Source of the DNA: an uncultured Collinsella sp.
GTDB taxonomy: Bacteria > Actinomycetota > Coriobacteriia > Coriobacteriales > Coriobacteriaceae
DNA: 64,000 bases
Direction of reading: 5' to 3'
Assembly: GCA_900768795.1 (NCBI GenBank)
Contig: CAAGEH010000005.1
Location: 1-64,000, forward strand
Shown piece by piece: positions 7,083-17,456 of the stretch. The position numbers and the translations under genes are program-made. The notes below the pieces were generated by a model that made no database searches, was not told the DNA's origin, and saw only the letters and a program-made list of their open reading frames with translations. How positions within the stretch are numbered: the stretch's first letter is position 1; the number at the start of each line of letters is the position of its first letter.

Positions 7083-9764
7083 ATGGCAAAAACCCGTATT
7101 TCCACGCTTGCTAAAGAATTCGGGATGACCTCCAAGGAACTCATGGGTCACCTCGATGAGATGAAGATCCCGTATAAGTCCGCATCCTCTTCGCTCGAGG
7201 ACGTATACGTCAACATGGTTAAAAAGAAGCTCGCTCCCGTTATCGCGGCGCGTGCCGCAGAGGTCGAGGCGGCGCGTGCCGCCGAGGCCGAGAAAGAGGC
7301 CAAGAAAGAGGAGGCCGAGCGCGAGGAGGCCGAGCGCGAGCGCCTTGCCGCGGAGGCCGCACGCGAGGAGGAGCGTCGCGCTTTCGCAGCCGCAAAGGCA
7401 GCCGAGGAGGCCGCACGCAAGGAGGCCGCAGAACGTGAGCGCGCCGAGCGCGAGCGCATCGAGAGGGAGAAGAAGGAGGCCGAGCGCGAGGCCCAGCGTC
7501 GTGCCGTGCCCGCCAGCGACTCCGGTCAGCGCTTCCGTTCGCTTCTCGACCAGATCGCCGCTCAAGAGACCGTGCTCAAGGAGAAGCAGGAGACCGAGGC
7601 CAAGGAAAAGGCCGAGCGCCCCTCTCGCCGCGGCGGCAACGACCGTCGTGGCGGCCGTCGCGGCGACAACCGCGGCCGCAATGATTCCGACCAGCGCACC
7701 CATACGCATCGCACCAACGCTACCCCCAACGTTCCCGCCGGGATGGATTTCCCCGATCCCGCCAAGGCGCAGAGCGGCAAGAGGCGCAAGGGCAAGCACG
7801 TGAGCGAGGGCGACCATTACTCTCGCATGGCACACGAGGCCGAGGAATACAGTCGCGAGAAAGTTCTCGAGGAGGCCCGCGCCGCAGTCGAGGAGGCTTC
7901 GCGCGAGTCCACCGGCCGCCGCAAGAAGCGCAAGGAAAAGCGCGAGCGCGAGGCAGCGAAGGCGCAAGAGGAGAAGAAAATCGAGGAGGCGCTCGCTCAG
8001 GGCGTCAACCCCGAGGACCTCGACGCCGTGCGCGTCTCCCAGGGCGTCACGGTCCAGGAGCTCGCCGAGGCGCTCGACGTTCCCGCCAATGACATCATCA
8101 AGCGCCTGTTTTTACTGGGAACCCCGCTTACCATGACGCAGACCATGAGTGACGACCTCGTCGAGCTCGTTGCAGACGACCTCGGCCGCCAGGTCAAGAT
8201 CGTCACCCCCGAGGAAGAGAACACCTTCAGCTTCTACGACGACCCCAAGGACCTCAAGCCCCGTCCGCCCGTCGTCACTGTCATGGGCCATGTCGACCAC
8301 GGCAAGACGAGCCTTCTCGACGCCATCCGCCACACGGGCGTCGCCGAGGGCGAGGCCGGCGGCATCACGCAGGCCATCGGTGCCTCCGAGGTCGAGATCA
8401 ACGGTCGCCAAATCACTTTCATCGATACCCCTGGCCACGCGACCTTCACGGCCATGCGTGCACGCGGTGCCAAGGTGACCGACATCGTCATCCTGATCGT
8501 TGCCGCCGACGACGGCGTCATGCCCCAGACCATCGAGTCCATTAACCACGCCAAGGCCGCAGGGGTGCCCATCGTGGTCGCTGTCAACAAGATCGATAAA
8601 CCCGGCGCCAATCCCGACAAGGTGCGTCAGGAGCTCACCGAGTACGGCATCATCCCCGAAGAGTGGGGCGGACAGAACATGTTCGTCAACATCTCGGCTA
8701 AGAAGAAGATCGGTATCGACGACCTTCTCGAGACCGTCTTGCTCCAGGCCGACGTGCTCGAGCTCAAGGCCAACCCCGACACGTTCGCTTCCGGTAACGT
8801 TCTCGAGGCCAAGCTCGATAAGGGCCGTGGCTCGGTTGCCACCGTGCTCGTGACTCGCGGTACGCTCCATGTGGGCGATACCCTCGTTGCCGGTCTCACA
8901 TACGGCCGCGTCCGCGCCATGCTCGATTCCAAGGGCCGCACGGTCGACGAGGCGGGCCCCTCCGACGCCGTCGAGATCCTCGGACTCAATTCCGTGCCGC
9001 GCGCCGGAGACGAGTTCCGCGTGTTCGAGGATGAGCGCGAGGCCCGCACCCTTGCCGAGCAGCGTTCGCTCAAGGCCCGTATCGAGGAGCAGAACAAGGT
9101 CAAACACGTCACGCTCGAGAACCTCTTCGACACCATGGCGGATGCCGAGGTCAAGGAGCTCAACCTCATCATCAAGGCTGACGTCCAGGGTTCCATCGAG
9201 GCCCTTCAGGACTCTCTCGACAAGATGGATCAGTCAGAGGTCCGCATCAACACGATTCACGCGGCGGTCGGTGCCATCAACGAGACCGACGTCGTGCTCG
9301 CTGACGCGTCCAACGCCATCATCATCGGTTTCGGCGTCCGCCCCGACGGCAAAGCCCGTTCCGCCGCTGAGCGCGAGGGCGTCGAGATTCGTTGCTACGA
9401 CGTCATCTACAAGGCCCTCGAGGACCTCGATGCCGCCCGTATCGGCATGCTCAAGCCTACCGAGGTCGAGGTTTCGACCGGTATGGCAACCGTTCTCGAT
9501 ACCTTCAAGGTCCCCAAGGTCGGTATTGCCGCGGGTGTCCGCGTCGAGGAGGGCGAGCTTGCTTCGACCGATTCCGTGCGCCTTGTGCGCGACGGCATCG
9601 TTGTCTACAACGGCGCCATCGCCTCCATGCGCCACTATAAGGATGAGGTTAAGAGCCTCAAGAGCGGTACCGAGGGCGGTATCGGTCTCGAGAACTTCCA
9701 GGACATCAAGCCTGGCGACGTCATCGAGGGCTACCGTATCGACCAGGTCGCACGAACTGAGTAG
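7083..9764 (+). CDS. infB: Translation initiation factor IF-2
   Basis: IF-2 is the GTPase that brings fMet-tRNA to the 30S subunit and promotes subunit joining. The 893-residue protein starts with an IF2-N module (about 1-50). A long highly charged Lys/Glu/Arg/Ala stretch with coiled-coil character follows (about 55-310), then a second IF2-N module near 320-385. The G domain begins at GHVDHGKT (402-409), with DTPGHATF and NKID in order, followed by domains II to IV. ATG 7083 has GAAAGGTG upstream. A 76-base gap separates it from nusA, and rbfA follows after 8 bases. Everything past the charged linker is canonical. Confidence 0.97.
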   Translation: MAKTRISTLAKEFGMTSKELMGHLDEMKIPYKSASSSLEDVYVNMVKKKLAPVIAARAAEVEAARAAEAEKEAKKEEAEREEAERERLAAEAAREEERRAFAAAKAAEEAARKEAAERERAERERIEREKKEAEREAQRRAVPASDSGQRFRSLLDQIAAQETVLKEKQETEAKEKAERPSRRGGNDRRGGRRGDNRGRNDSDQRTHTHRTNATPNVPAGMDFPDPAKAQSGKRRKGKHVSEGDHYSRMAHEAEEYSREKVLEEARAAVEEASRESTGRRKKRKEKREREAAKAQEEKKIEEALAQGVNPEDLDAVRVSQGVTVQELAEALDVPANDIIKRLFLLGTPLTMTQTMSDDLVELVADDLGRQVKIVTPEEENTFSFYDDPKDLKPRPPVVTVMGHVDHGKTSLLDAIRHTGVAEGEAGGITQAIGASEVEINGRQITFIDTPGHATFTAMRARGAKVTDIVILIVAADDGVMPQTIESINHAKAAGVPIVVAVNKIDKPGANPDKVRQELTEYGIIPEEWGGQNMFVNISAKKKIGIDDLLETVLLQADVLELKANPDTFASGNVLEAKLDKGRGSVATVLVTRGTLHVGDTLVAGLTYGRVRAMLDSKGRTVDEAGPSDAVEILGLNSVPRAGDEFRVFEDEREARTLAEQRSLKARIEEQNKVKHVTLENLFDTMADAEVKELNLIIKADVQGSIEALQDSLDKMDQSEVRINTIHAAVGAINETDVVLADASNAIIIGFGVRPDGKARSAAEREGVEIRCYDVIYKALEDLDAARIGMLKPTEVEVSTGMATVLDTFKVPKVGIAAGVRVEEGELASTDSVRLVRDGIVVYNGAIASMRHYKDEVKSLKSGTEGGIGLENFQDIKPGDVIEGYRIDQVARTE

Positions 9765-9772
9765 GGATTGGC

Positions 9773-10192
9773 ATGAAGCAGACGCAGGCAACACGCAGGC
9801 TGGGCGAGCAACTTCGCGAGAAGTTGGCTCAGATTCTCCTCTTCGAGATTTCTGACCCCCGCCTCGATCTTGTGACCCTCACGGGCGTGGAGGTCTCTAT
9901 CGACAAGTCGTTCGCTCGAGTTTACGTGAGCTGCGAGCCCGAGCGATATGACGAGGTCATGGATGCGCTTGACGCTGCAAAAGGGCGCATTCGCTCCATT
10001 CTCGCGCGTTCGCTCGACTGGCGCGTCACGCCTGCGCTTGATTTCAAGATCGACCCCTCGACCGATGAGGCGGAACGCATCTCGCGTGCGCTCGAGAACG
10101 TTCCCGCGACCATCGCTATCGAGAAGGACGAAGAAGGCTATCCCATCGCGAGCGACGACGGGGACGTGTCGGAGGCAGGCTCGGATGACTAG
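9773..10192 (+). CDS. rbfA: Ribosome-binding factor A
   Basis: RbfA is a single KH-fold protein that binds the immature 30S subunit and is needed for 16S rRNA 5' end processing. The 139-residue sequence shows the family pattern: an N-terminal RRLGEQLREKLAQIL helix, ISDPRLDLVTLTGVEVS, and RVTPALDFKIDPS (family RxxPxLxFxxD). A variable acidic tail follows. ATG 9773 has AGGGA upstream. Its last eight bases overlap nrnA, which suggests coupled translation. Confidence 0.94.
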   Translation: MKQTQATRRLGEQLREKLAQILLFEISDPRLDLVTLTGVEVSIDKSFARVYVSCEPERYDEVMDALDAAKGRIRSILARSLDWRVTPALDFKIDPSTDEAERISRALENVPATIAIEKDEEGYPIASDDGDVSEAGSDD

Positions 10193-11228
10193 TATGTCTG
10201 AGCTTGTATCCCCGGGTCTTATCAGGGATTTTCGCTTGATACTCGATGCCGTCGTCGATGCTTCGGTTATCGCCATCTCGGGTCATACGTCCCCCGATGG
10301 CGATGCCCTAGGGTCGGTTCTCGGCCTTGGACTCGCGCTGCGTGCCCACTTCCCGCTTAAACGCGTCGTCTTTCTGCTTGCCGACAAGGCGGAGGTCCCG
10401 CGCATCTATCGTTTCATGAAGGGCGCGGACGACCTTATTCCCGCCGCATCATTTGACGAGGACCCCGACCTCTTCATCTCCGTCGACTGTCCCGTCTCGA
10501 GCCGTCTCGCAGACGCCGAGGCCGTCCTCAAGCGTTCCGCGCATGTCGTGTGCTTCGACCATCATCCAGCGCGCGCAGAGTTCGCCGAGATTTCCGTGCG
10601 TAAACCCGATGCGGCGGCTTGTGCCGTGCTTATCCAGGAGTTTCTCTCGTTTGCGAGTATCTCCATCTCTCCGGATATCGCCACCTGCCTGCTTTGCGGT
10701 CTCGTGACCGATACCGGTCGTTTTCAGTACCAAAATGCTGACCCTGCGGCATTTCAGACCGCATCGGAGCTCGTGCGGTACGGTGGAAATCCCGCGCGCA
10801 TCTCGCTCGAGGTCTATCAGAGTCAGCGCCTTGAGTACCTGCACCTCGAGTCCATCGTTATGGGGCGCATCAAAACGTGCGCCCATGGTCGAGTCGCCTA
10901 CAGCTATGCGTACGCGAGCGATTTTACGCAGTGCGGCGTCTCGGTCGATGAGTGCGACGGCCTCGTCGATGTCGTCCGCTCGGTGATGGGCGTTCAGGTC
11001 TGCCTTTTCGTCAAGGAGACCGACGGTGGACGCATCGTTCGCGGCAATCTGAGGTCCAAGGGCGAGACCGACGTCTCGTCGGTCGCCGCTGCCTTCGACG
11101 GCGGCGGTCACGCAGCCGCCGCGGGTTTCTCCTATCAGGGGTCCATATTCGAGACGCTTAAGGTTGCGCTTCCCATGCTCGCCGAACTCGTGGGGGACGA
11201 CCCCGCCTCCGTTCGTGTCGAGCTCTAA
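10185..11228 (+). CDS. nrnA: DHH/DHHA1 phosphoesterase, NrnA-like (nanoRNase/pAp phosphatase)
   Basis: Members of this family degrade very short RNA oligonucleotides and in several species also dephosphorylate pAp. The 347-residue protein carries the DHH-domain metal motifs: HTSPDGDALGS near residue 30, an aspartate in ISVDCP, and FDHHPARAEF. The C-terminal DHHA1 domain has the glycine-rich GGGHAAAAGF. I chose ATG 10185, which overlaps the rbfA stop and has GGAGG nine bases upstream; ATG 10194 is less well placed. The position between rbfA and truB is typical of Gram-positive nusA operons. Confidence 0.88.
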   Translation: MTSMSELVSPGLIRDFRLILDAVVDASVIAISGHTSPDGDALGSVLGLGLALRAHFPLKRVVFLLADKAEVPRIYRFMKGADDLIPAASFDEDPDLFISVDCPVSSRLADAEAVLKRSAHVVCFDHHPARAEFAEISVRKPDAAACAVLIQEFLSFASISISPDIATCLLCGLVTDTGRFQYQNADPAAFQTASELVRYGGNPARISLEVYQSQRLEYLHLESIVMGRIKTCAHGRVAYSYAYASDFTQCGVSVDECDGLVDVVRSVMGVQVCLFVKETDGGRIVRGNLRSKGETDVSSVAAAFDGGGHAAAAGFSYQGSIFETLKVALPMLAELVGDDPASVRVEL

Positions 11229-11270
11229 AGCAGCCTCGTTTTCCACTCGTTTTCTTCCATAAGGGGCGCT

Positions 11271-12200
11271 ATGGCCAAACGCGGTCCTTCAAAATTGAAT
11301 CTCCTTCTCGCCGTCGATAAACCCGTCGGCATCACCTCGCATGACGTCGTCGCCCGTGTGCGTCGCGCTCTCGATGAGCGCCGCGTCGGCCATGCCGGCA
11401 CGCTCGATCCGCTGGCCTCCGGAGTGATGATCGTCGGTGTAGGTCAGGCTACGCGCCTTCTCGGGATGCTCACGCTCGACACCAAGTCCTATATCGCCGC
11501 GATTCGATTCGGTTCCGAGACCAACACCGATGACGCCGAGGGCGAGGTCATTCGCACGGCACCCATCGCATCCGAGCTTTTCGATGAGGGCTATGCCGCA
11601 CGTGCCGTTGCCGCCACCGTTGGGGCCCAGGAACAGGTTCCCCCGCAGTTCTCTGCGATTTCCGTTAACGGCGTGCGCTCCTATAAACGGGCGCGCGAGG
11701 GGGACTCTTTCGAGCTCCCCCCGCGTCCCGTCGAGGTGGTCTCGGCTCAACTGATCTCTGTTGTCCCGGATGGCGATAGCCCCGTCTGGAACGTTGCGTA
11801 CACGGTCTCCAAAGGCACATATATCCGTGCACTTGCGCGCGACCTCGGTCGAAGCCTCCGGAGCGCGGCTCATATTCAGGACCTCCGTCGAACCGCATCC
11901 GGTTCGATTTCCCTTGCCGACTGCACCTCGCTCGATGATCTCGACGTCGAATCCGCATCTGCCCATGCACTCGATCCGGTTGCGGCTCTCGGTTTGCACT
12001 CCGTCGAGGTTTCCGAACGCATCGTTCCCGACATCCGTCTGGGGCGCGACGTGCACATACCCGAGGTCTCCTCGTTTGAGATGGGGGAGAACCTTTGCCT
12101 CGTGCGCGACGGCAAGCTTCTCGCCCTGGCCCATCGCGAAAAGGACGTTTTCTCTCTCGATCGCGTCTTTCCCGAGCCGATTGCGGGCGTTGACGCATGA
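11271..12200 (+). CDS. truB: tRNA pseudouridine-55 synthase TruB
   Basis: TruB makes pseudouridine 55 in the T-loop of nearly all tRNAs. The 309-residue protein has the catalytic motif GHAGTLDPLASGV with the nucleophilic aspartate at residue 46. KPVGITSH lies ahead of it, and the family's YxxxxRxG-type strand is seen as KGTYIRALARDLG. The C-terminal domain is PUA-like. It starts at ATG 11271 behind AAGGGGC. Its stop overlaps the ribF start (ATGA), so the two are probably translationally coupled. Confidence 0.95.
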   Translation: MAKRGPSKLNLLLAVDKPVGITSHDVVARVRRALDERRVGHAGTLDPLASGVMIVGVGQATRLLGMLTLDTKSYIAAIRFGSETNTDDAEGEVIRTAPIASELFDEGYAARAVAATVGAQEQVPPQFSAISVNGVRSYKRAREGDSFELPPRPVEVVSAQLISVVPDGDSPVWNVAYTVSKGTYIRALARDLGRSLRSAAHIQDLRRTASGSISLADCTSLDDLDVESASAHALDPVAALGLHSVEVSERIVPDIRLGRDVHIPEVSSFEMGENLCLVRDGKLLALAHREKDVFSLDRVFPEPIAGVDA

Positions 12201-13201
12201 TGCCCTCCACCTCAGAGCTCGCCTCGATGTTTATGCGCTTCGCCACGCCTGCCGTTTCGGTGGAGCGTATCGATGCCGCTCATCCTTTGAATCTCGGGTC
12301 CGCTTCGATCGCGATTGGCGCCTTTGACGGGTTCCATCTCGGACACCGTGAGCTGGTTGACGCCGCTATCGAAGATGCCGAGCGCGCCGGCATCCGATCC
12401 GTGGTCGTGACGTTCGACCCCGACCCCGACTGCGTTGTCGGGCCTGGTCCGGCTCCCAAGCTTACCTCGATCGAGGACCGTCTCGCGCTTCTTGCCCATA
12501 GCGGCGTCGATGCCGTTGTCGTTGTCCCGTTCACAGATAAGCTTTCCCATCTCGATCATGAGGCGTTTTTCCATGATGTTCTCGGACCCTCTATGGATAT
12601 CCGCAGCATCCACGTCGGTTCCGACTTCAGGCTCGGGTATCGCGGCGCATCCGATGTGCATGTGATGGGCGCTTGGTGCGCCGATAGGGGAATCGAGCTC
12701 GTTGCACATGATCTTGTGCGCAAGGGCTCCGAGAAGATTTCTTCCACCCGGATCCGTGCCGCTCTTTCCGAGGGCGATGTGTGTGCCGCGGCCGATCTGC
12801 TTGGCAGGACCTACATGGTTCGCGGATGCGTCGCCAAGGGACGCGGGCAGGGCCATAAAATGGGTTTTCCCACTGCGAATATCGAGGTCCGCGAGGGGAT
12901 CCAGATGCCTGCCGACGGTGTGTACTCGGGGCTTGCCCTTGTTGACGGGAACGTGTACCCGGCGGCGATCAACGTTGGGCTTCCGCCCATGTTCAGGAGC
13001 TCGGCTCGCTCGGCGCACCTCGAGGCCAACCTGATCGGCTTTTCGGGCGACATCTATGGTTCGTCCGTCTCGCTGGCGTTCTCGCACCATCTGCGACCCT
13101 CGCGCGTGTTCGATTCTCAGGAGGAGCTTGTTCGGACCGTCATGGGAAATATCAACGATGTCTGCAGAGAGTTCGGTGAATGTGGGGTGCCTCTCAATTG
13201 A
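12197..13201 (+). CDS. ribF: Bifunctional riboflavin kinase/FAD synthetase
   Basis: RibF converts riboflavin to FMN and FMN to FAD. The 334-residue protein has the N-terminal nucleotidyltransferase domain with GAFDGFHLGH, VTFDPDP and ISSTRIRAAL. The C-terminal flavokinase domain shows GHKMGFPTANIE, DGVYSG and the strand AINVGLPP. It begins ATGATG at 12197, overlapping truB. Its stop overlaps the likely TTG start of dnaG. The order truB-ribF is usual in bacteria. Confidence 0.95.
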   Translation: MMPSTSELASMFMRFATPAVSVERIDAAHPLNLGSASIAIGAFDGFHLGHRELVDAAIEDAERAGIRSVVVTFDPDPDCVVGPGPAPKLTSIEDRLALLAHSGVDAVVVVPFTDKLSHLDHEAFFHDVLGPSMDIRSIHVGSDFRLGYRGASDVHVMGAWCADRGIELVAHDLVRKGSEKISSTRIRAALSEGDVCAAADLLGRTYMVRGCVAKGRGQGHKMGFPTANIEVREGIQMPADGVYSGLALVDGNVYPAAINVGLPPMFRSSARSAHLEANLIGFSGDIYGSSVSLAFSHHLRPSRVFDSQEELVRTVMGNINDVCREFGECGVPLN

Positions 13202-15273
13202 TTACAGAAGAAGATAAAGAGCGCGTCTGCGCAGCTTCGGACCTCGTGAGCATCGTTTCGGAAACCGTTGAGCTCCGTCCTCGGAGCGGTGGTGAGTTCT
13301 GGGGCTGCTGTCCCTTTCATGGCGAAAAGACGGCTTCGTTTCATGTAAGGCCCCAAAATCAAACATGGTTTTGCTTCGGCTGCAACTCGGGCGGCGACGT
13401 CATCGATTACATCAAGCGTCGTGAGGGGCTCAATTATCCCGAGGCGGTCCATTACCTTGCCGACCGTGCGGGCATAGAGATCTCGGACGATCGAAGGGTA
13501 GCCAACAAAGGCACCAAACGCCATCGAATCTTCGATGTCTGCGAAGAGACGGCAAAGTACTATCACATGCTGCTCATGCGCGGAAAAGACGGGCGCGGCC
13601 GCGACTACTTCAAGTCCCGTGGATTCGGGGCTCCGGTCTGCAACCGCTACGAGCTCGGGTTTGCTCCCGGTCGTTCTGCTCTCGTCAATCATCTCTCGAG
13701 CCTGGGTTTCACACCCAAGGAGCTGATCGATGCCAACGTCGCCGTGTCGCGCGGCTCGGGGCGCATCTCCGACAGATTCTACGATCGCGTGATGTTCCCG
13801 ATCTTCGACGAGCAGGGGCACCACATCGCGTTCGGCGGACGCATCATGGGGGAGGGGCAGCCCAAGTACCTCAACACGTCCGAGACGTCGGTTTTCCACA
13901 AGAAGCGCAACCTCTATGGCTTCAACTGGGCAAAGGAGTCCATCGTTGCCGAGCAGTGCGCCATTGTCGTGGAGGGATACACCGACTGCATCGCCTGCTG
14001 GGAGGCGGGCATCAAAAACGTTGTCGCCACGCTCGGAACGGCTCTGACGGAGCATCATGTAAAGACGCTCACGAGATTCGTGAACAAGATCATCTATCTG
14101 TTCGATGGCGATAACGCCGGCCAAAAGGCCGCGGAGCGCGCGATCCAGTTCATCGAGAGCGACTCCATGGACCTTCGCTGCGTCGTTCTGCCCGACGGCC
14201 AGGATCCCATGGAGTTCGTCACGGCACAGGGCGGGGACGCGCTCCGAGCGCGCTTGGCGACGGCGGAACCCCTGATGGATTTCGTATTTCGGAAGCTCGA
14301 GGAGAAGAGCGATATTTCGACTCCAGGCGGTCGCGCCAAGGCTCTCGAGGATATGCTGAAGCTCATCTACCCTTTGCGCGACAGCTATCTGATCGATACC
14401 TATTACGTGCAGATTTCAGACCGCCTGGGACTCGATAGCGCTGCGGTTAGGGAAAGTGCGCGGCACGTGTTCGTGGAAGTCGGACGGTCGCAGGCGGCTG
14501 CGCGCAAGCGCGAGGAGGCCTATAACCGCTCGCGCGCCCGGGATTCATCGCAGCAGGCGAATTCCGCGCAGGCGCCAACATGGCAAACGACTTCCGCATC
14601 CGTTTCGGGCGCGGCGCCGACCCGGTCGCCTGCATCCCTGGCTCCCTCTGACGAAGCCGTTCCGCTCGATGCCTACGATGCGGTTCCGATCGATACCGTC
14701 GACGACGCGCCTGAGCCCGCCGGGTTTGATGGGCGGCCCCAAACCGCGTCCGTCCCCGTCATCCTCACCGACCTGGAGCGGCAGGCGCTCGCCTCCGAGC
14801 GCGAGCTGCTCTCGCTGCTCACGATGTTTCCCGACAGCTTCAGGGCTTTCGATGACCGCATATGCTCGATCGATTGGGTCGACAAACGGAGCGAAACCAT
14901 CGCCTTTGCCGTTCTCGCAACGCCGGAGGGGACCGATCCCAAAAACGTCATGGCAGCCGTCAGGAGCGTCTGCCCCGAGGCATCGGAGCTCGTTGCCGCG
15001 GGACGCATCTCCTCGACGAGTAAGCATCCGACCGAGACCAACATCCGCTTTCTGCTCGATACGCTCGAGTTCTTCACCGTCAAGCGCCGTATGAACGCCA
15101 CGATCGGTAAATTGCGCGTCTCGACGGATCTTACCGATGACGAACGCCGCGACCTCGTTATGCAGCAGCAGGAGGATGCCAAGCGTTCCCGCGAGCTCGC
15201 TTCTGCCATCGAGGGCGTTGCCGACCCGTTTCGCGATGAGGATGCCGCGTCAACAGATGGGCAGACCACGTGA
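13198..15273 (+). CDS. dnaG: DNA primase
   Basis: DnaG makes RNA primers at the replication fork. I prefer TTG 13198 (protein MITEEDKERV, 691 residues): it overlaps the ribF stop as TTGA, has GGGGTG nine bases upstream, and matches the usual primase N-terminus. An in-frame GTG at 13180 would add six residues. The CHC2 zinc finger is C38, H41, C59 and C62. The TOPRIM core shows VVEGYTD and YLFDGDNAGQKAA. A low-complexity Ala/Ser/Pro-rich linker near 430-500 precedes the C-terminal helicase-binding domain. rpoD follows after 111 bases, the classical dnaG-rpoD order. Confidence 0.95.
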   Translation: MITEEDKERVCAASDLVSIVSETVELRPRSGGEFWGCCPFHGEKTASFHVRPQNQTWFCFGCNSGGDVIDYIKRREGLNYPEAVHYLADRAGIEISDDRRVANKGTKRHRIFDVCEETAKYYHMLLMRGKDGRGRDYFKSRGFGAPVCNRYELGFAPGRSALVNHLSSLGFTPKELIDANVAVSRGSGRISDRFYDRVMFPIFDEQGHHIAFGGRIMGEGQPKYLNTSETSVFHKKRNLYGFNWAKESIVAEQCAIVVEGYTDCIACWEAGIKNVVATLGTALTEHHVKTLTRFVNKIIYLFDGDNAGQKAAERAIQFIESDSMDLRCVVLPDGQDPMEFVTAQGGDALRARLATAEPLMDFVFRKLEEKSDISTPGGRAKALEDMLKLIYPLRDSYLIDTYYVQISDRLGLDSAAVRESARHVFVEVGRSQAAARKREEAYNRSRARDSSQQANSAQAPTWQTTSASVSGAAPTRSPASLAPSDEAVPLDAYDAVPIDTVDDAPEPAGFDGRPQTASVPVILTDLERQALASERELLSLLTMFPDSFRAFDDRICSIDWVDKRSETIAFAVLATPEGTDPKNVMAAVRSVCPEASELVAAGRISSTSKHPTETNIRFLLDTLEFFTVKRRMNATIGKLRVSTDLTDDERRDLVMQQQEDAKRSRELASAIEGVADPFRDEDAASTDGQTT

Positions 15274-15384
15274 TATCGCGCGTTTAGATGTGATGCGAAA
15301 AGCCCGTTAGCAGGATATTTACACATCTCATGGGTATAGAAGCATGGTAAAGTAATGAGTCCTTAGGCTATGAAGGGAGATTCT

Positions 15385-16713
<1,329 letters not shown>

Positions 16714-16738
16714 TTCGAAAAATTTCTCAAAAAAGTCC

Positions 16739-16766
16739 TTGCGCTCCGTCTGCTCTTCCGTATAAT
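16739..16766 (+). promoter_or_regulatory. Promoter of tRNA-Asn
   Basis: TTGCGC (16739-16744), 16 bases, then a perfect TATAAT (16761-16766). The predicted start lies about 25 bases upstream of the mature tRNA. Confidence 0.75.
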
Positions 16767-16796
16767 AAATTTCGTTGCTTGAGAGCAGCACCGAAT

Positions 16797-16871
16797 TCCT
16801 CGGTAGCTCAATGGTAGAGCCCGCGGCTGTTAACCGCGTTGTTGTAGGTTCGAGTCCTACCCGGGGAGCCA
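16797..16871 (+). tRNA. tRNA-Asn (GTT anticodon)
   Basis: The acceptor stem TCCTCGG (16797-16803) pairs with CCGGGGA (16861-16867), including one wobble, followed by discriminator G and an encoded CCA (16869-16871). The anticodon stem CGCGG/CCGCG holds a loop with GTT at 16829-16831. The D-arm (TAGCTCAATGGTAGAGC) and T-arm (GTAGG TTCGAGT CCTAC) are standard. It has its own promoter and terminator. Confidence 0.97.
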
Positions 16872-16881
16872 GATTATTTTG

Positions 16882-16908
16882 ACCCGTCAGCTCGCTGGCG
16901 GGTTTTTT
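16882..16908 (+). terminator. Terminator of tRNA-Asn
   Basis: CCCGTCAGC (16883-16891) pairs with GCTGGCGGG (16894-16902), followed by six T. Confidence 0.88.
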
Positions 16909-17070
16909 ATTAGCTTTTGAATAAGCGTCGGGCAAGGGCGCGAGCCCATGTCGAGCTGTCTGCATTTCTTATCGTCACATGGAGTTTGCGTCTTTCTCCG
17001 TGTAAACTATTTAGTATTCATGCTCACTTGATTTGGCGTTTCCTGCGCCTTATTTGAGAGGAGAATTCCT

Positions 17071-17427
17071 GTGTCTGAGAACATCAACGGCACGCTCAGC
17101 GTCTCCAACGACGTTATCGCTGACATCGCCGGTTATGCTGCCATGTCCTGCTACGGCGTTGTGGGAATGGCGGAACAGCTCCAGGGCGCTGAGAGCGTCC
17201 GTCTTCTTCCCGGCCAGCGTCTGCGCAAGGGCGTCCTCGTTTCCGGTACCGAGGATGGCGGTCTTTCGGTCGATCTTCACGTTGTGCTTGAAAACGGCGT
17301 CAACATGAAGTCCGTATGCGAGAACCTCTCGAGCTCCGTCTCGTTCACCCTTCAGGAGATCGCTCAGATCGACCCTGCCGTTCTCAAGATCGGTATCCAT
17401 ATCGACGGTCTCAAGAGCCGCATCTAA
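17071..17427 (+). CDS. Asp23/Gls24 family envelope stress response protein
   Basis: This 118-residue Asp23-domain protein resembles YloU, which in Firmicutes lies directly upstream of the fatty acid kinase gene as here. The ISNDVI-like start (VSNDVIADIAGYAAM), the CYGVVGMA strand and the C-terminal VLKIGIHIDGL are family features. Related proteins act at the membrane in envelope stress, but the molecular role of this copy is unknown. GTG 17071 has GAGAGGAG upstream. fakA follows after 29 bases. A second Asp23 gene is at 59478. Confidence 0.88.
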   Translation: MSENINGTLSVSNDVIADIAGYAAMSCYGVVGMAEQLQGAESVRLLPGQRLRKGVLVSGTEDGGLSVDLHVVLENGVNMKSVCENLSSSVSFTLQEIAQIDPAVLKIGIHIDGLKSRI

Positions 17428-17456
17428 CGCCCGCTGAATTCGGAGATAGTTTCCTA

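Noticed and set aside
7262..8010. Repeat-like Lys/Glu/Ala codons in infB as a tandem repeat element.
   Set aside because: The pattern is the charged linker common in IF-2 proteins and does not form exact DNA repeats.
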